From Protea cynaroides (taxonomy: Eukaryota; Streptophyta; Magnoliopsida; Proteales; Proteaceae), in assembly GCA_028583415.1 (NCBI GenBank), contig CM053266.1:8379932-8443931 (forward strand): a stretch of 64,000 nucleotides of DNA, given 5' to 3'. A program made the position numbers and the translations under genes. Position 1 is the stretch's first letter; each line of letters starts with the position of its first letter. The notes under the pieces are model-generated. The model saw only the letters and a list, made by a program, of their open reading frames with translations. It was not told where the DNA came from and did no database searches. Shown in pieces: positions 34,276-46,649 of this stretch.

Positions 34276-34986
34276 GATCCTAGGAGGTATTCTCTGGGCC
34301 TGTGAGATTGATTTTAAAGGAGCTTAAGTTGAGAAGTTGTCGCTGATTGATTTTGCTACCAAGCTACCATATAGATGTCACCTATGAAGCATGGTACGGT
34401 AGAAATGTTGAACCCTTTGTTTTGGAAAGAAGCCGGAGAAGAGGAATTGTAATACCTGAGTCTGTTGAAGAAACTTGTCGAGCAATAAACAAGATCAAAG
34501 AAAAATGGCCAAGACAACTCAGGATTGTCAGAAGAGACACCAAGACCTCAAGTTCGCCGTAAGTGACAAAGTGTTCTTGAAGATATCACTTATGCGTGGT
34601 TTGAAGCGGTTTGGCAATAAGGAAAAGTTGTGCCCTATATATATTTTGAACCTTATAAAATTTTGGAGAGACATAGAGGAATAAAATATCAACTAGCGTT
34701 ATCGCCATCTATTTCTAGTGTACACGACATATTTCGTGTGTCTCTATTGAATAAGTACGTTGGAGATCCAACACTCGTGTTAACGATAAATCTACCGGAT
34801 TTGATAGAAGACTTAACTTTTTAAGTGCTACCAGCTTAGATCACCAGTTGGAAGGTATAACATCTTTGGAGCTAGGATATTTATTATGTGAAGGTAACCT
34901 GGAAAAGACAAGACGTGAAAGAGATTACGTGGGAAGAGGAAAATGCAATGCCAAAATAGTATTCCCACCTATTCAACTCAAAAGGT
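34276..34986 (+). pseudogene. pol: Element D pol, second part (after the insertion)
   Basis: Continues the integrase at the point where the first part stops (ACVIDFKG-like near 34300) through YGRNVEP, MRGLKRFG and the HDIFRVSLLNKYVGDP block to the chromodomain (YYVKVTWKRQ...EITWEEENAM near 34885-34950). Frames shift several times. The continuity across element C is the evidence that C inserted into D. Confidence 0.75.
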
Positions 34987-35088
34987 ACATGCAAATTTTG
35001 AGGACGAAATTTTTTTTGAGGATGGGGGAGTTGTAAGATCCGTGCGTGCAAATTTCAAGGACGAAATTTCTGTTAAGGGTGGTGGAGT
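34987..35088 (+). repeat. Duplicated polypurine-tract border of D
   Basis: Two copies, 57 bp apart, of a unit with AATTTTGAGGACGAAATTT, a purine tract (GGATGGGGGAG, then GGGTGGTGGAG) and TTGTAAGA. The LTR could be taken to start at 35032 or 35089; only the second is followed by the usual CCC and the full LTR. The G element has the same arrangement on the other strand. Confidence 0.8.
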
Positions 35089-37535
35089 TGTAAGACCCAC
35101 ACGCCACGAATCCGGTCTAACCTTACATTCTCGTGTCGTGACCGATTTTCCCACCATAATCGACTCAAGTGAACTAATTGTATGAAGAAACCATAAGATG
35201 AGGTAAGCCACAAGTCAAATTTAATTGATGTGGTTGACCGTTTAAGTTTGTGTGGAAGCAATCAGTCAAAAATTAAAAACTAGTAAAATTTGGACGTACG
35301 GTGACATTTTTTAGGGGTACGGTCGCTCATATGGTCGACCATATTGAGACTGTACAACGTATGGTCGACTGTTTTGAAAACGTATGGTTGACGGATTATG
35401 CGATCTTACGATCGACCATACGAACCCAGAATTGACTCCGTGTTTAAGAAACTTTCCTAATTTGAGGAGGACTCTTTCCTAATTAAAAGAGGACTCTACA
35501 TGAAGGTTTTCCTCTATATAAAGGACTTCCCTTAGCCTCTCTCACTATTTTAGAACCTAAATTCAAATTCTAAGCCAAAAAGAGAAAGAGAGAGAGGAAG
35601 AAAAGGATAAGGAGATTTGGAGAAGAAGGCTGAGAGGAAGGTTTTTGCAGAGAAGAGTTCTATCTCTCTACAGCAAGCTTAAGGTATGGACTTGACTCTG
35701 TAGGATAGATCAGATAGAATAGGTTCTTTTCAAATTGATATATGGAACCTAATACAATGATTTGGTTATAAGTTTTCTATGGGAAACCATAGAGAGTAGG
35801 GTAGGGATAATTTATAAAGATAAACTATGATAAAGGCCATAGGATGATTTTAGGATGAGTCCCATTGATGAGCCAAGAGGAGGAACTCATATGAGAAGTA
35901 AAAATTAACCTGACTACGTATGGTCACAGCTATGGTCGACCATAGGATGACCAGAGTATCGACCATAGCCATTCGGGAAGAATTCAGGAAACTTATGGTC
36001 GGAGGTACGGTTGCATATAATGCGACCATAGGGTATCAACCGTACGTTGTACGGTGGCATATATTGCAACCATAGGGTATCGATCGTACGTTGTACGGTG
36101 GCATATATTGCGACCATAGGATTGACCATAGGGTATCGACGAGACGATAACAACAAGTATATTTTGAGACTTTTATGGTTTTTGAATATTGTAACTTGGT
36201 AAACTTGAACCCTAACTTAAATACATTAATTGTTTTGGTTCCCAATAGATTCAAAGTGATTTTCAAAGCTTGGGAGAAGAACAAACATCAATCAAAGGTG
36301 AGGGAACAAGACCTAAACTAATTGGATAATAACAAACTGTCTTACTTTATTTGTCCAATGAAACAAACGTTTCTATATTTGTATGCTTGTAATGTGCATT
36401 TCACATGTCATCCAATATTACTATTATTTCTGTTCATGCATATTTGTTTATGTCTATTTATAACATAATGATGATGATGCTAGGAATAGACATGTGATTT
36501 CGTGTGTGGTTAGTGTGTTGGATGCGAGTGGAGCATCAGGCGGAGAACATGGCATTGTGGTTCAGCCTGGTCACCAGACTCTAGCTCTATCTCTACTCAA
36601 GTCTTGCCCACTGACATCTTCATATCGCTATTACCTTAGCAAAACTATTACATCGTAGGGCATCAGGGGAGGTGGTCTCAAACTGTATGGTCTTTGACTC
36701 TGCCCAGGGGCCTTAGCTCTATCTCTATGGACATATTGAGGAATGCTAAGGTGAGGCCTTAGATACACTGGATGACATTAGGATTGGTTAGTTGCGAGCC
36801 TAGTTTGCAAGCCCTCTCCAATAGGGGCTTACGTATTGGTATGGATAGGGTATCAGGGGAAGTGTTGGCAGTGTGTGATCCGGACACTTTAGCTCTATCT
36901 CTATTCCATGGTGGGGTGGATGTAGACAATAATGGTGTTTGATCCATTTGGTGGGCTTACACACCCATGTATAGAGGTTCGGTGGCCGTCAATCCTTTCT
37001 ATAGCATATTGTAAATTTAAAAACCAGACCAAAGATATGAATTGAATGCATGCATATTTTTGCACATTGTTTTGTTTACTCACTGAGCTCAAGTTGGAGA
37101 GTCGACCCTCGCACGCGTAATTCTTTTTAGTTTTGATATTGCAGGTATTATGGTTGAAGACTACATGAATACGCCAACCTATGGACAAGTGGCAGCTATG
37201 GATGTGCAAGCTGTGGAGGACGAATTTCACTCGTCAAGCGAGTGTTTCAACTATGTTTACGCTTAATGATTAACTTTTGTATTTTGATACTTGTAATAGG
37301 TATTAATTATGTTTTGGCTACTTGGAGATAACTTGTTAAATACTTACTTATCATTTAAGACCTCAGTTCATTATTAACAAAGACTTTCGTTATTTATTTA
37401 TTATCTCTGATTATTTCTGTGGATTGTGATTTGGTTTAACATGGTTGGCACAACCTATACGAGATCCTGGTTTGAACCGTTGATTCTTATGACGGTTCAT
37501 CACACCACTGGTTAGTCTATAATTGAGGTGTGACA
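35089..37535 (+). repeat. LTR shared by D and H
   Basis: TGTAAGACCC...GAGGTGTGACA. TATA box TATATAAA at 35516-35523. Motif arrays at 35300-35425 and 35920-36130 are of the GACCATA/TATGGTCG type. The second array includes a 46-bp near-exact duplication (36031-36120, around GTACGTTGTACGGTGGCAT). Unlike A and B it is followed by a PBS, so it acts as 3' LTR of D and 5' LTR of H. Confidence 0.85.
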
Positions 37536-37537
37536 GC

Positions 37538-37550
37538 TTGGTATCAGATC
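37538..37550 (+). other. Primer-binding site of H
   Basis: TTGGTATCAGATC; compare TTGGTATCAGAGC in C, one base different. Confidence 0.75.
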
Positions 37551-38980
37551 TCTCAGGCCTTGTCCATTAAACCTGAATACTTCCTCATGAGTCATGAACT
37601 GAGTTAGGTTAAATTTAAAAGCTTTAATACAAATACACCATAAGCACCTGTGTTGGTTGAGACAGAACTTAAATAAGACAATAATGTATGTATAACAGGT
37701 GGAACCATATGTATATATAGACAGAAGAAAAAAAATCTAAATGTATCCTGATAAACAAATAACTTATGGTACAGTCTACTAGTCAGATAATTGCTTGAGT
37801 ATACAAAGGATATAGTACAGTAACAAGAAGTAAGCATCTATAAAGCAGAAAATTGAAATACCGTATTGGTACTCACGAGATATGGAACTCGATGTATGGT
37901 AGAGGAAGAAGGAAAAGGGCTAGTAACGCCTAAATCCCTACAGAGGTAAAAGGAAAGATCTCGGGCCAAATCCAATAGAGATAGGAGAATAATGGTCATA
38001 CACAAATAATGAGAGTAACTATAAAAGAAGATAAAGCTATACTCCTGGGTGACGTAGAGACTCTGAGTGAGACCTGCCACATGCTGAACCCTCACCATTG
38101 AGCATTTAGAAGAGGCTGCAACCTGACCCCACCACTATCTGGGTAAATAACGGATAATGAGAACCCATCTAAGCAGATGCCAGATAATGATCATCAAACT
38201 GAAGCAAGTCAAAGGGGTAAACAATCAGACCACTCCAGCCAATCTACCTAGACCACCAAATGCCTTGGCCACGATTGTAAACAATTTGGTCTGACAAAAT
38301 ACAAGAGCAACAACAGATGATATTGGCTATGCAAGTTACCATGGGAATTGCTACCCAAGTTGCTAATGCTACACCAACACCTTTGGATCAGACCATATAC
38401 GATACTAGTAGTTTGCAACACTGTACCTTCAGCACCTATTAGCCATAACACAGTGCCTATTATACAGTACGTCTCAATAACGTATACCCTAGTGCAGAAG
38501 CTTAGTGCACAACAAGCAGTGTAACAAGGTAGTTGCCCTTATCAGCCACCGATGTATGGGATAGGTGCATCATGGCAGAATGATTAGACAAGAGTAGAGG
38601 AATATTTTTTGAAGATGAAGCCTTAGATGTTTTCAGCAAGGGATCAAATCTATAGTGGCCATATAAGTAGACAGGTGTATATAGGATAAGGTGCATCTTT
38701 GACTTACCCTTATGATTATAGAGGATGCACATACCTGATTCTAAATTATCGTACCCTGACAGGGTACCATCTCGATTCAACCTGTCAATTAGAGTTATAG
38801 ATATTGTTTCCTTAGAATTAATCCTGATTATACCAATCTAAGCTACTCTAATAATCACAACATGAATAGAGATATGAATTGAATGAACAGTTAAAGATTT
38901 AATCATGTTGAGCGTTCATCTTTTCAATTTATACCTGATTTATTGATGTATCAAAATTTTCTCTAGATTTACTCCCGTAG
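37551..38980 (+). pseudogene. gag: Element H: leader and gag N-terminus
   Basis: The first part matches the PBS-proximal leader of C (TAAGCACCTGTGTTGG near 37640, the reverse complement of its counterpart near 31830). There is no antisense gene. Near 38190-38640 a decayed gag N-terminus is seen: an ANLPRPPNALATIV-like block, a Gln-rich stretch, and PPMYGIGA / FLKMKP equivalents (38550-38620). It is cut at 38981 by the LTR of F, and the rest of gag and pol is not found in the window. Confidence 0.6.
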
Positions 38981-41299
38981 TGTCACACCCCAATTTTGGA
39001 CTATCCAAAAAAAAAGTGTGATGAACTATCAATAAACCAATGGCTCAACCAGGATCTCGTTTAGGTAGTACCCACCATATCAACCATACACATTCCACAG
39101 TAATAATCAGAGATAACAAATAAATAAGCAAAAGTCTTTATAATAATGAACTGAGTATCTAACAGTGATAAATAAATATTTAATCCAGTTATCTCCAAGT
39201 AACTTAAGACATAAAAAATAAAATAATCAATTACATGTCTGTTAACCAAAATATTACTAAACTAATCAAAGACCATTGATTGCACTCGCACGAAGGATCA
39301 TGCGCATCTTCAACAGCTTCTACGTCCATAGCCATCATGTGTCCATATGTCGACGCATTCACGTACTCTTCTACAGTAGGACCTGCATCATCAACTAAAA
39401 ATATTCGATGTTGAAAGGGTAAACATACATCACGGCTCAGTGAGCAAATAAAATAATACAACAAATATATGCATGCATTCAATTCAATATCTTTGGTCTG
39501 GTTTTTAAATTTGTAATATGCTATAGAAAGGATTGGTGGCCACCGCACCTCTATACATGAGTGTATAAATCAGCCCAATGGATCAAACACCATTTTCGTC
39601 CCACATGCACCCACCATGGAATAGAGATAGAGCTCAAGTGTCTAGATCAAATACCGCCAACACTTCTCCTGATGCCCTACCCATACCAACACGTAAGCCA
39701 CTATTGGCGAAGGCTTGTAAACTGCACTCGCAACTAACCAATCCTAAATGTCATTCAGTGTATCCAAGGCCTTATCCCAGCGTCCCTCAATACATCCATA
39801 GAGATATAGCTAAGGCCCCTCAGCAGAGTCAAAGACCACACGGTCCGAGATCACCTCCCCTGATGCTCTACAACATAATAGTTTTGCTAAGGTAATGACG
39901 ATACGATGATGTCAATGGGCAAGACTTGAATAGAGATAGAGCTAGAGTCTGGTGACTAGGTCAAAAACCACAATGCCATGTCCCCCTGATGCTCTACTAG
40001 CATCCAGTACAGTAACCACACACACACACAGTCACATGCCTATTCCTATAATCACCAATCAACATGGTAGCAAATAGGCAAAAGTAAATATGCAAGAACA
40101 GTAATAACAGTAATATTGGATGACATGTAAGATGCACATTAAAAGCATACAAACATAGAATCAATCATGACATTGGACTCAATAAATAATAATTTATAAT
40201 TATCTAATTAATTTAGGTCATGTTCCCCCACCTATTAGCAAAACTTGATCTCCTTCCAAGCTTTGTAATTTTCATTGAATCAATTTAATGACCTAAAAGT
40301 TGCATAAATTTAAGTTAGGATTCATGTATAATGTGTTACGGTAGTCAAAAATCAAAATAGATCACTGATAGGTGTCTGATAGGCCCTATGGTCACGTGCT
40401 GTGTCGACCTTACCACGTACGATCGATACCCTACGGTCGCATTATATGCGACCATTCCCTGCGACCATACGTTTCCTGAATTCTTTTCGAATAGCTATGG
40501 TCGATGGTATGGTCACCCTATGGTCGATCTATGGTCGACCGTAGCTGCGATCATACGCTTGTCTGATTCAAAAACCACTTTCAATTTGAATTCTTCCTCT
40601 TGGCTCCTCAGTAGGGTACTTCTCTTAGTTTAATCAACTGATTACTCCAATCCATTCTCTATGATCTCCCCTTTGAGATTTTCTCAGAAAATCCTATAGC
40701 TAATTCCTTACATTGGGTTTGGTATTACAACTTACACTAGAAATTCCTACTCTTGATGTTCTAAGGCTTCGGAGATAAGGTTCATCCCTTACTTGTTACA
40801 GGGAATCAGTAGAACTCTACTCTCAGCCTTCTCCTTAGTTTTTTCTCCTTCTCCTTCTCTTCCTTCCCTTCCTCTAGGGTTTGCTAATGTTCCAAAAGAG
40901 TAAAAAAAAGATTGAGGAACGTACTTTATATAGAGAGAAACCCACCATATAAGGCTCTCCAACAATAGGAAAAAGATCCACCTTGTATTTGAAAAGTTTC
41001 CAAACTCGGAGTCTAATTTGAGGTCGTATGGTCAGATGGTACGGTCGCAGAATCCGTCGACCATACCCTCAAAGACATTGACCATACGCTTCACAAGTAG
41101 TGGTCTTTATTTGCCATCGTATGGTCGACCATACCTACCTAGGTAGTCGACCATACATTTGATTCTAAGTGTTTTTTTAGTCGATTCTCATACCTAGTCT
41201 TGTGGTCCATCTTCACACCGTCGGTCCACTTGATCCAGCAATGATGGGAAGACCTAGCATGACACGGTTAGACCGGATTAGTAGCGTGTGGGTCTTACA
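38981..41299 (-). repeat. 3' LTR of element F
   Basis: Plus-strand ends TGTCACACCCC...GGGTCTTACA. The TATA region TTTATATA is at 40925-40932 (minus). The arrays (40370-40560, 41020-41160) are of the GACCATA type, like B and D. Confidence 0.88.
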
Positions 41300-41312
41300 A
41301 CTCCCCCCTTAC
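41300..41312 (-). other. Polypurine tract of element F
   Basis: GTAAGGGGGGAGT on the minus strand, directly before the LTR. Confidence 0.75.
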
Positions 41313-43827
41313 ATAAATTTTGTTCTCGATATTTACACATACCTTCCGACTCGAATAGGTGAGGATATTGCTTTCGCATAGCATTCTCTTCTTCCCATGT
41401 GATTTCTTCTACCTCCTGGCTTCTCTAAGTAACCTTAACAAAATAAATGTTGCAGTTGCGAAGACATTGTACCTTCCAACTAGTGATTTCAAAAGGTACC
41501 ACTTCGAACGTCAAGTCTCCAGTCAAATCTGGTGGATCCATTGTTAACAAGTATGTCTGGCCGTTGATGTACTTCTTTAGTTGTGAAATATGGAATACAT
41601 CATATACACTAGACAATGATGGTGATAGTGCTAACTGATACGCTACCTTTCCACGCCTTGCCAGAATCTCATAAGTTTTAATATATCTAGGACATAGCTT
41701 TCCCTTTTGTCCAAACAGTTTTAGACCATGCATAGGAGATATCTTCAAAAATACCTTATCACCTGCGGTAAATTCAAGATCTCGACGTCGATTATCTGTA
41801 TATTGCTTCTGATGGTTTTGAATTGTTCGGACCCTTTGCTTGATGATGTCGATTGCTCGACAAGTCTCCTCGACAAATTCTGATCCTAGCATTCTCCGTT
41901 CTCCATCTTCATTCCATAATAAGGGAGTTCGACATTTCCTCCCATATGGTGCTTCATAGGGGTGACATCTGTATAGTAGCCTGATAGCTATTGTTATACG
42001 CAAACTCGATTAATGGTAATTTCTCATCCCACGATCCTTTAAAATTAATCACACAAGCTCGGAGCATGTTTTCTAAAATCTGAATGGTATGCTCCGATTG
42101 TCCATCGGTCTGAGGATGGAATGCAGTACTAAACTTTGACTTTGTACCCATAGCTTTCTGTAATCTTTTCCAAAACTTGGAGGTAAAATGTGGGTCTCTG
42201 TTAGACACAATGCTTTCTTGTACCCCATGTAATTTGATAATATTATCCACATACAGCTTAGCAAACCTCTCTAGGGTATACTGAAGTCGTATAGCTATGA
42301 AATGGACTGTCTTAGTCAAACGATTTATAATTACCCAGACTACGTCAACTACTCTGGGAGTCAATGGTAGTCCCTTGACGAAGTCCATAGTAATGCAGTC
42401 CCATTTCCAAGTTGGCATTAACCTATTTTTGATATCTATATTTTTACTCTCAGGTACACATACTCTTCCTTTGTTTCTTAATACCTTTTCGGGGTCCATA
42501 ATGAAGTCAGGAATAGTCCTAACTTTTTCAAGGTCTTCTTGCACTGTTCTCAGATTGGGGTATGAATGAATAGCTGCCCTTACTTCATCTATCAAATCAG
42601 GTACAATCTTCAATGTCGCAAACATGTTTGAAAATCGATGAATAAATCCTAGGTTGAATCACCTGGTTTATTAATCATGAAATGCTCATTGCTACAATTG
42701 AATATTCTTCCTGTGTCACACAATGCAGCATTTGTGCTAGCTTCTTCCTGAGATTTTCTCATAGCTTTTCTGCTTAGTGCATCAGCAACCACATTAGTCT
42801 TTCCTGGGTGATACTGGATATTGCAATTGTAATCCTTTAGCAACTCTAGCCACCTTCTTTGTCTCATGTTCAACTCCTTCTGATTGAAAAGATGAGTGAG
42901 ACTCTTATGATCTAATTTAATCTAGAATTTCTCTCCATACAAATATTGTCTCCATACCTTGACAACATGTACTACTACTGCTAATTCCAAGTCATGGGTT
43001 GGGTAATGTTTCTCATGTGCCTTTAATTGTTTAGAAGCATACGCAATTACTTGCTCTCCTTGCATGAGCATACATCCCAAACCTAATTTAGACACATCGA
43101 TGTACAAGATAAATGGTTCTCCTGGTATCGGTATGGTCAAGATGGGAGCTGATATCAGTCCTGCCTTCAGTGTTTGGAAACACTCCTCACATTTATCGAT
43201 CCAAACAAACTTTTATCCTTTCTTGGTCAGACTGGTGAGAGGTACGACGATCTTGGAGTAATCTTCTACGAATCATCGATAATACTTTAAATTTCTACAA
43301 CATTCTTAGGTGCTTCTCATTTCATAATGGCTTCAATCTTGCTAGGATCCACTTTAATTCCTTCAGCCGATACAACATGGCCTAAGAAAGCGACTTCATT
43401 TAGCTAGAACTCACACTTGGTAAATTTAGCATAAAGCTTTTCTGTTCTTAGTCACTATAGAGCGGTTCTAAGATTTGTGATATGAGTTTCTTTGTCCTTG
43501 GAGTAGACTAGGATGTCATCAATAAATATGATAACAGATGTATCCAGCATATCGTGGAATACTCGATTGATGAGTTCCATGAAAGTTGTGAGTGCATTAG
43601 TCAACCCAAAAGACATAACTAGAAATTTGTAGTGTCCATATTTGGTTCTGAATGCTGTCTTCGGAAATTTCACCTTCCTTGATCTTCAACTGATGGTATC
43701 CTGACCGAAGATCAATTTTGGAGAATACTTTGGCACCTTGCAATTGATCGAATAAGTCATCAATCCTAGGCAACGGATACCTGTTCTTGATCGTGAGCTT
43801 GTTTAATTCCTGGTAATCTATAGAAAG
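41313..43827 (-). pseudogene. pol: Element F pol (RT to chromodomain), 5' truncated
   Basis: Starts inside RT (DYQELNKL region near 43810) with FIDDILVYS near 43510, then RNase H (SKLGLGCMLMQGEQ near 43080; MRQRRWLELLKDY near 42860), integrase and the chromodomain (41425-41500). About 70 codons are missing from integrase between NRLM and PTWKWD (near 42415), which removes the whole HHCC zinc finger without shifting the frame. The second catalytic Asp reads Asn (SNRDPHF for SDRDPHF). Other breaks: near 43680, 43455, 43290, 42900-42920 and 42640. Sequence upstream of 43827 is unrelated Tat/Ogre-like DNA. Confidence 0.8.
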
Positions 43828-44469
43828 TGTGGGTGGGTAATACGATATTCATGCGGCATTTGTCATCCCTTGTGTAGTGACGAGCGGGATAGACTAGGAC
43901 GTTCCCTACCCTCTCAATGTATCCCGTAAAATGCGAAAGGAAAATGTATTAATAGTTTTGATTCACAATCCCTACTTGTGTATCTCATAGGAATTTATAC
44001 AATTTTTATAATTATTTTCGTGCAACGCAGACTGATGCACTTGTGATGCGCGAATGAATGCAGATGTGTGGGTGTATGTAAACTAAAGCAAGGCTTGGAT
44101 GCCCATCTCCCAATATCGAGAGCATACTCTCACATGTTGACAAGTAGAGAACATTTTCATATTTTATGAGTATTTCATTCCGAACTACGTATGGACTTGA
44201 TTCTCGGACCTCACCTCGAAATACGTAGGCTGCTTGGGTATCCATCACCCAAGCTCAGTCCAATTGCAATGAGGGTTGCAATAATACCCAATTTGCGTCA
44301 TGATGTGTCTTATATTTTTGTACATTTGCTTTTAATTGTGTTTTCAAACTTTACTATTTCATTCATATTTTCAAATTCAATTTCAAAGTCAATTCAATTT
44401 CAATTTCAAATTCAATTCAGTTTCAAATTCAATTTCAAATTTCAAATCTAATTTTAATTCTCCATCTTT

Positions 44470-44648
44470 GCATGGAACCTTGGGCAAGCATTCCATCATC
44501 GCATAGAAGTCTCTTTCAACCTTGGGCAAACATTCCATCATCGCATGGAAGTCCCTTTCAACCTTGGGCAAGCATTCCATCATCGCATGGAAGTCCCTTT
44601 CAATCTTGGGCAAGCGTTCTATCATCGCATGGAAGTCCCTTTCAACCC
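44470..44648. repeat. 42-bp tandem repeat, about four copies
   Basis: Units contain CCTTGGGCAAGCATTCCATC followed by ATCGCATGGAAGTCCCTTTC. The period, 42 bp, is a multiple of three, so both strands stay open across the array (a 14-residue repeat, ERDFHAMMECLPKV, on the minus strand). That openness alone is not evidence of coding. Confidence 0.85.
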
Positions 44649-44659
44649 TTATTTGTACT

Positions 44660-44815
44660 TAGACGGTCTACTAGCTTGACTAGTGGCTATAAAAGTCTAT
44701 TTGATTGCTTTACATAGACGACCTACCAGTTTGACTAGTGATTGTAGGAGTATATTCAATATCTTAAACCTAGATAACCTATTAGCTTGACTAGTGGCTA
44801 TAGGAATCTACCATT
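44660..44815. repeat. 55-bp imperfect tandem repeat, three copies
   Basis: Units start at 44660, 44715 and 44771 and share AGCTTGACTAGTGGCTATAG or close variants. A single related copy occurs at 58409-58440. Confidence 0.7.
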
Positions 44816-45480
44816 TTACCAACCAAGTGGTTGAACTACATTGGGCTTGATTCTTGGGCTTATCCTGAGATACGTAGGTAGCTTGAGTGTTTATCATTCG
44901 AGTTCAGTCCTAAACTAATTTACTTTAATTTACTTTTCATTTTTCATATCATTTAAATGTCATTTAGAATTAATTTCAAGTTATTGCATTCAAACTTTGG
45001 ACTATGCTTCAATAGTTTAAAATGATTTTATCTGTCAATGTATTGAGAGTTGCGTACTTATTACTCGAAATTGGTTGATTGATCCGTCATCCAATCATTT
45101 TATTTCTGATCTATATCACACTTTTGATTCTTCTTTCTATTATATTCACAATTGTATGACTTGCTCCTAGACTGAGATATATCTAGAACCTAGGTCTAGT
45201 ACCTGTCAAAATTTGTTTAGCCATTGCCCGTAATTTAAATTAGGATAGGAAAGGATAGTATATGGAGACTAATCTTCAGATTAGACAATTTGGGTGCCTA
45301 ACACCTTTCCAAATTGTAACATGATACTTACCCATTGTTTCTCTAGTTTAACCATAAGCCTTAATCCATTACATGAGTCATTAGTATTTCTCATTTGAGA
45401 AATTATATACATAGGTCCTAGACCTTTTCTAGGTGGCGACTCCATTTCTATTTTTTCTCATTATATTTCAACTATATCAA

Positions 45481-45889
45481 CCATTACAAAATTTCGTCCT
45501 TACGGTATGCTTAGTGTGAAAACCCTACTTATTGTATCAGCTCATGTTATGAGATGATATCCTACCTTATCACATGTTTATTCTTGTTGTTGCAACATAT
45601 CTATATTTTAATTAATGTTTAATGCTTGTAATGGGTACATGGATAGTTGCAACTTTTGGTTGATTAAAGAATCCTCACAGAAGCATGTCAAAACCCCATG
45701 TTTATTGTAAAAAACGTGACCTTTACCGGTGTGATTCTGATGGCTCCTTTTTTTCCCCTCCAAATGCGTTAAAGTGGGATTTTGATGAGACTCTAAAAGA
45801 AACATGTCACTTTTTAGGTCTTGTTGGTGCCTTGGCTGCTGCTTCAACTGCAAGATATCCTCTCAGAAGCCGTGTATACTAGTCAATGA
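45481..45889 (+). other. Small open frame of unknown nature (45685-45882)
   Basis: A 65-codon frame (MSKPHVYCKKRDLYRC...LRSRVY) is open on the plus strand. I do not recognise it, and there is no supporting promoter or neighbour. A decayed frame with a phrase like DDPEGDG...EEGSVLVHMTPKKF lies at 46670-46775, beyond the LTR-like block, and could belong to the same interrupted unit. Confidence 0.25.
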
Positions 45890-46649
45890 TGTGACTTTCA
45901 CAGGTCCGATTGTTATGTTTCTTAAATGATCTATGAGCTCTGTTACGGTTGAAAATCGTCCCTCTACAATCAGAGCGACCTGCAATCACAGAAGTTAAAC
46001 AAAGGAGTTTGGCGACTAAGCCCCGGGTACACTCTGATGCAGGCAGATTTCCAATGTAAACAGTCAAGAGACAGCGGGAAGTTATCTCCAGTTTAAAGAA
46101 AGAGGGGAACGTAGAGAGAATTTGAGTGTAGAAAAGATGAGGTAAGTTCTTTTACCCTGGGCGATCATCCTCTATTTATAGAGATCGGGAAGAAGCATGG
46201 AAGTACTAGGACTCAGGAAGTTGATCGTCAATAGGACTACTAGGTGTCGCTCTGAGGAACGCCCAAGTCATAGACTCCAAGTAGAAGTGGGAGACTGTAG
46301 CCAAGGAAGCTAAGTCGGTCAATAGTAAGAGTGACATGTGTCACCATACGAGTGGTCTTATGGCTGTGATGATCGACACCGTATTGTACTAGGAGAAGGA
46401 CTCCCACGACGTAACCTAGTCGCCTTAAGACTCTGGGCATCGACTGGAAAACGTAATCCAGTAGGATTATACCTCCGACCAGGAGATGTGTCCTAATAGG
46501 ATTGTACCTTCGCCCGGGAGACGTGACCAGATAGAACTATGACTCCGAACAGACAAGGCCGAGCACCACAATGTCCTGTCTGGTCGCCCTAGACGATTTT
46601 GGGTGCCACGTGTAAGATTTCCATTGGGTGATGTTTTTCCCCCATAACA
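45890..46649 (-). repeat. LTR-like block, minus orientation (Tat-type candidate)
   Basis: On the minus strand it starts TGTTATGGGGGAAAAACATC (46649 down), has a TATA box CTATAAATAGAGG (46170-46185) with a T/C-rich stretch after it, then a GCTTAGTCGCC word and ends near 45890. Start and promoter layout resemble LTRs of Tat-type elements. The 3' border is not clear and I find no PBS or target duplication. Confidence 0.4.

Larger units (their letters stand above)
43828..45480 (+). repeat. Tat/Ogre-like noncoding block
   Basis: Contains two copies of the GAACTAC...CTTGATTC...GATACGTAGG motif (44181-44240 and 44831-44890), the GGGTGCCTAACACCTTTCC motif (45291-45320) and GGTCCTAGACC...AGGTGGCGACTCC (45410-45443), in the same order as at 442-765. 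Between them are a low-complexity TTTCAAATTCAA tract (44350-44450) and two tandem arrays. No gene is seen. Confidence 0.55.

Noticed and set aside
44389..44717. Open frames on both strands through the 42-bp array
   Set aside because: A repeat period divisible by three keeps frames open without selection. No start context or domain supports coding.
45685..45882. A real small gene
   Set aside because: A 65-codon frame amid repeat DNA with no homologue or signal that I can recognise; kept only as a low-confidence note.
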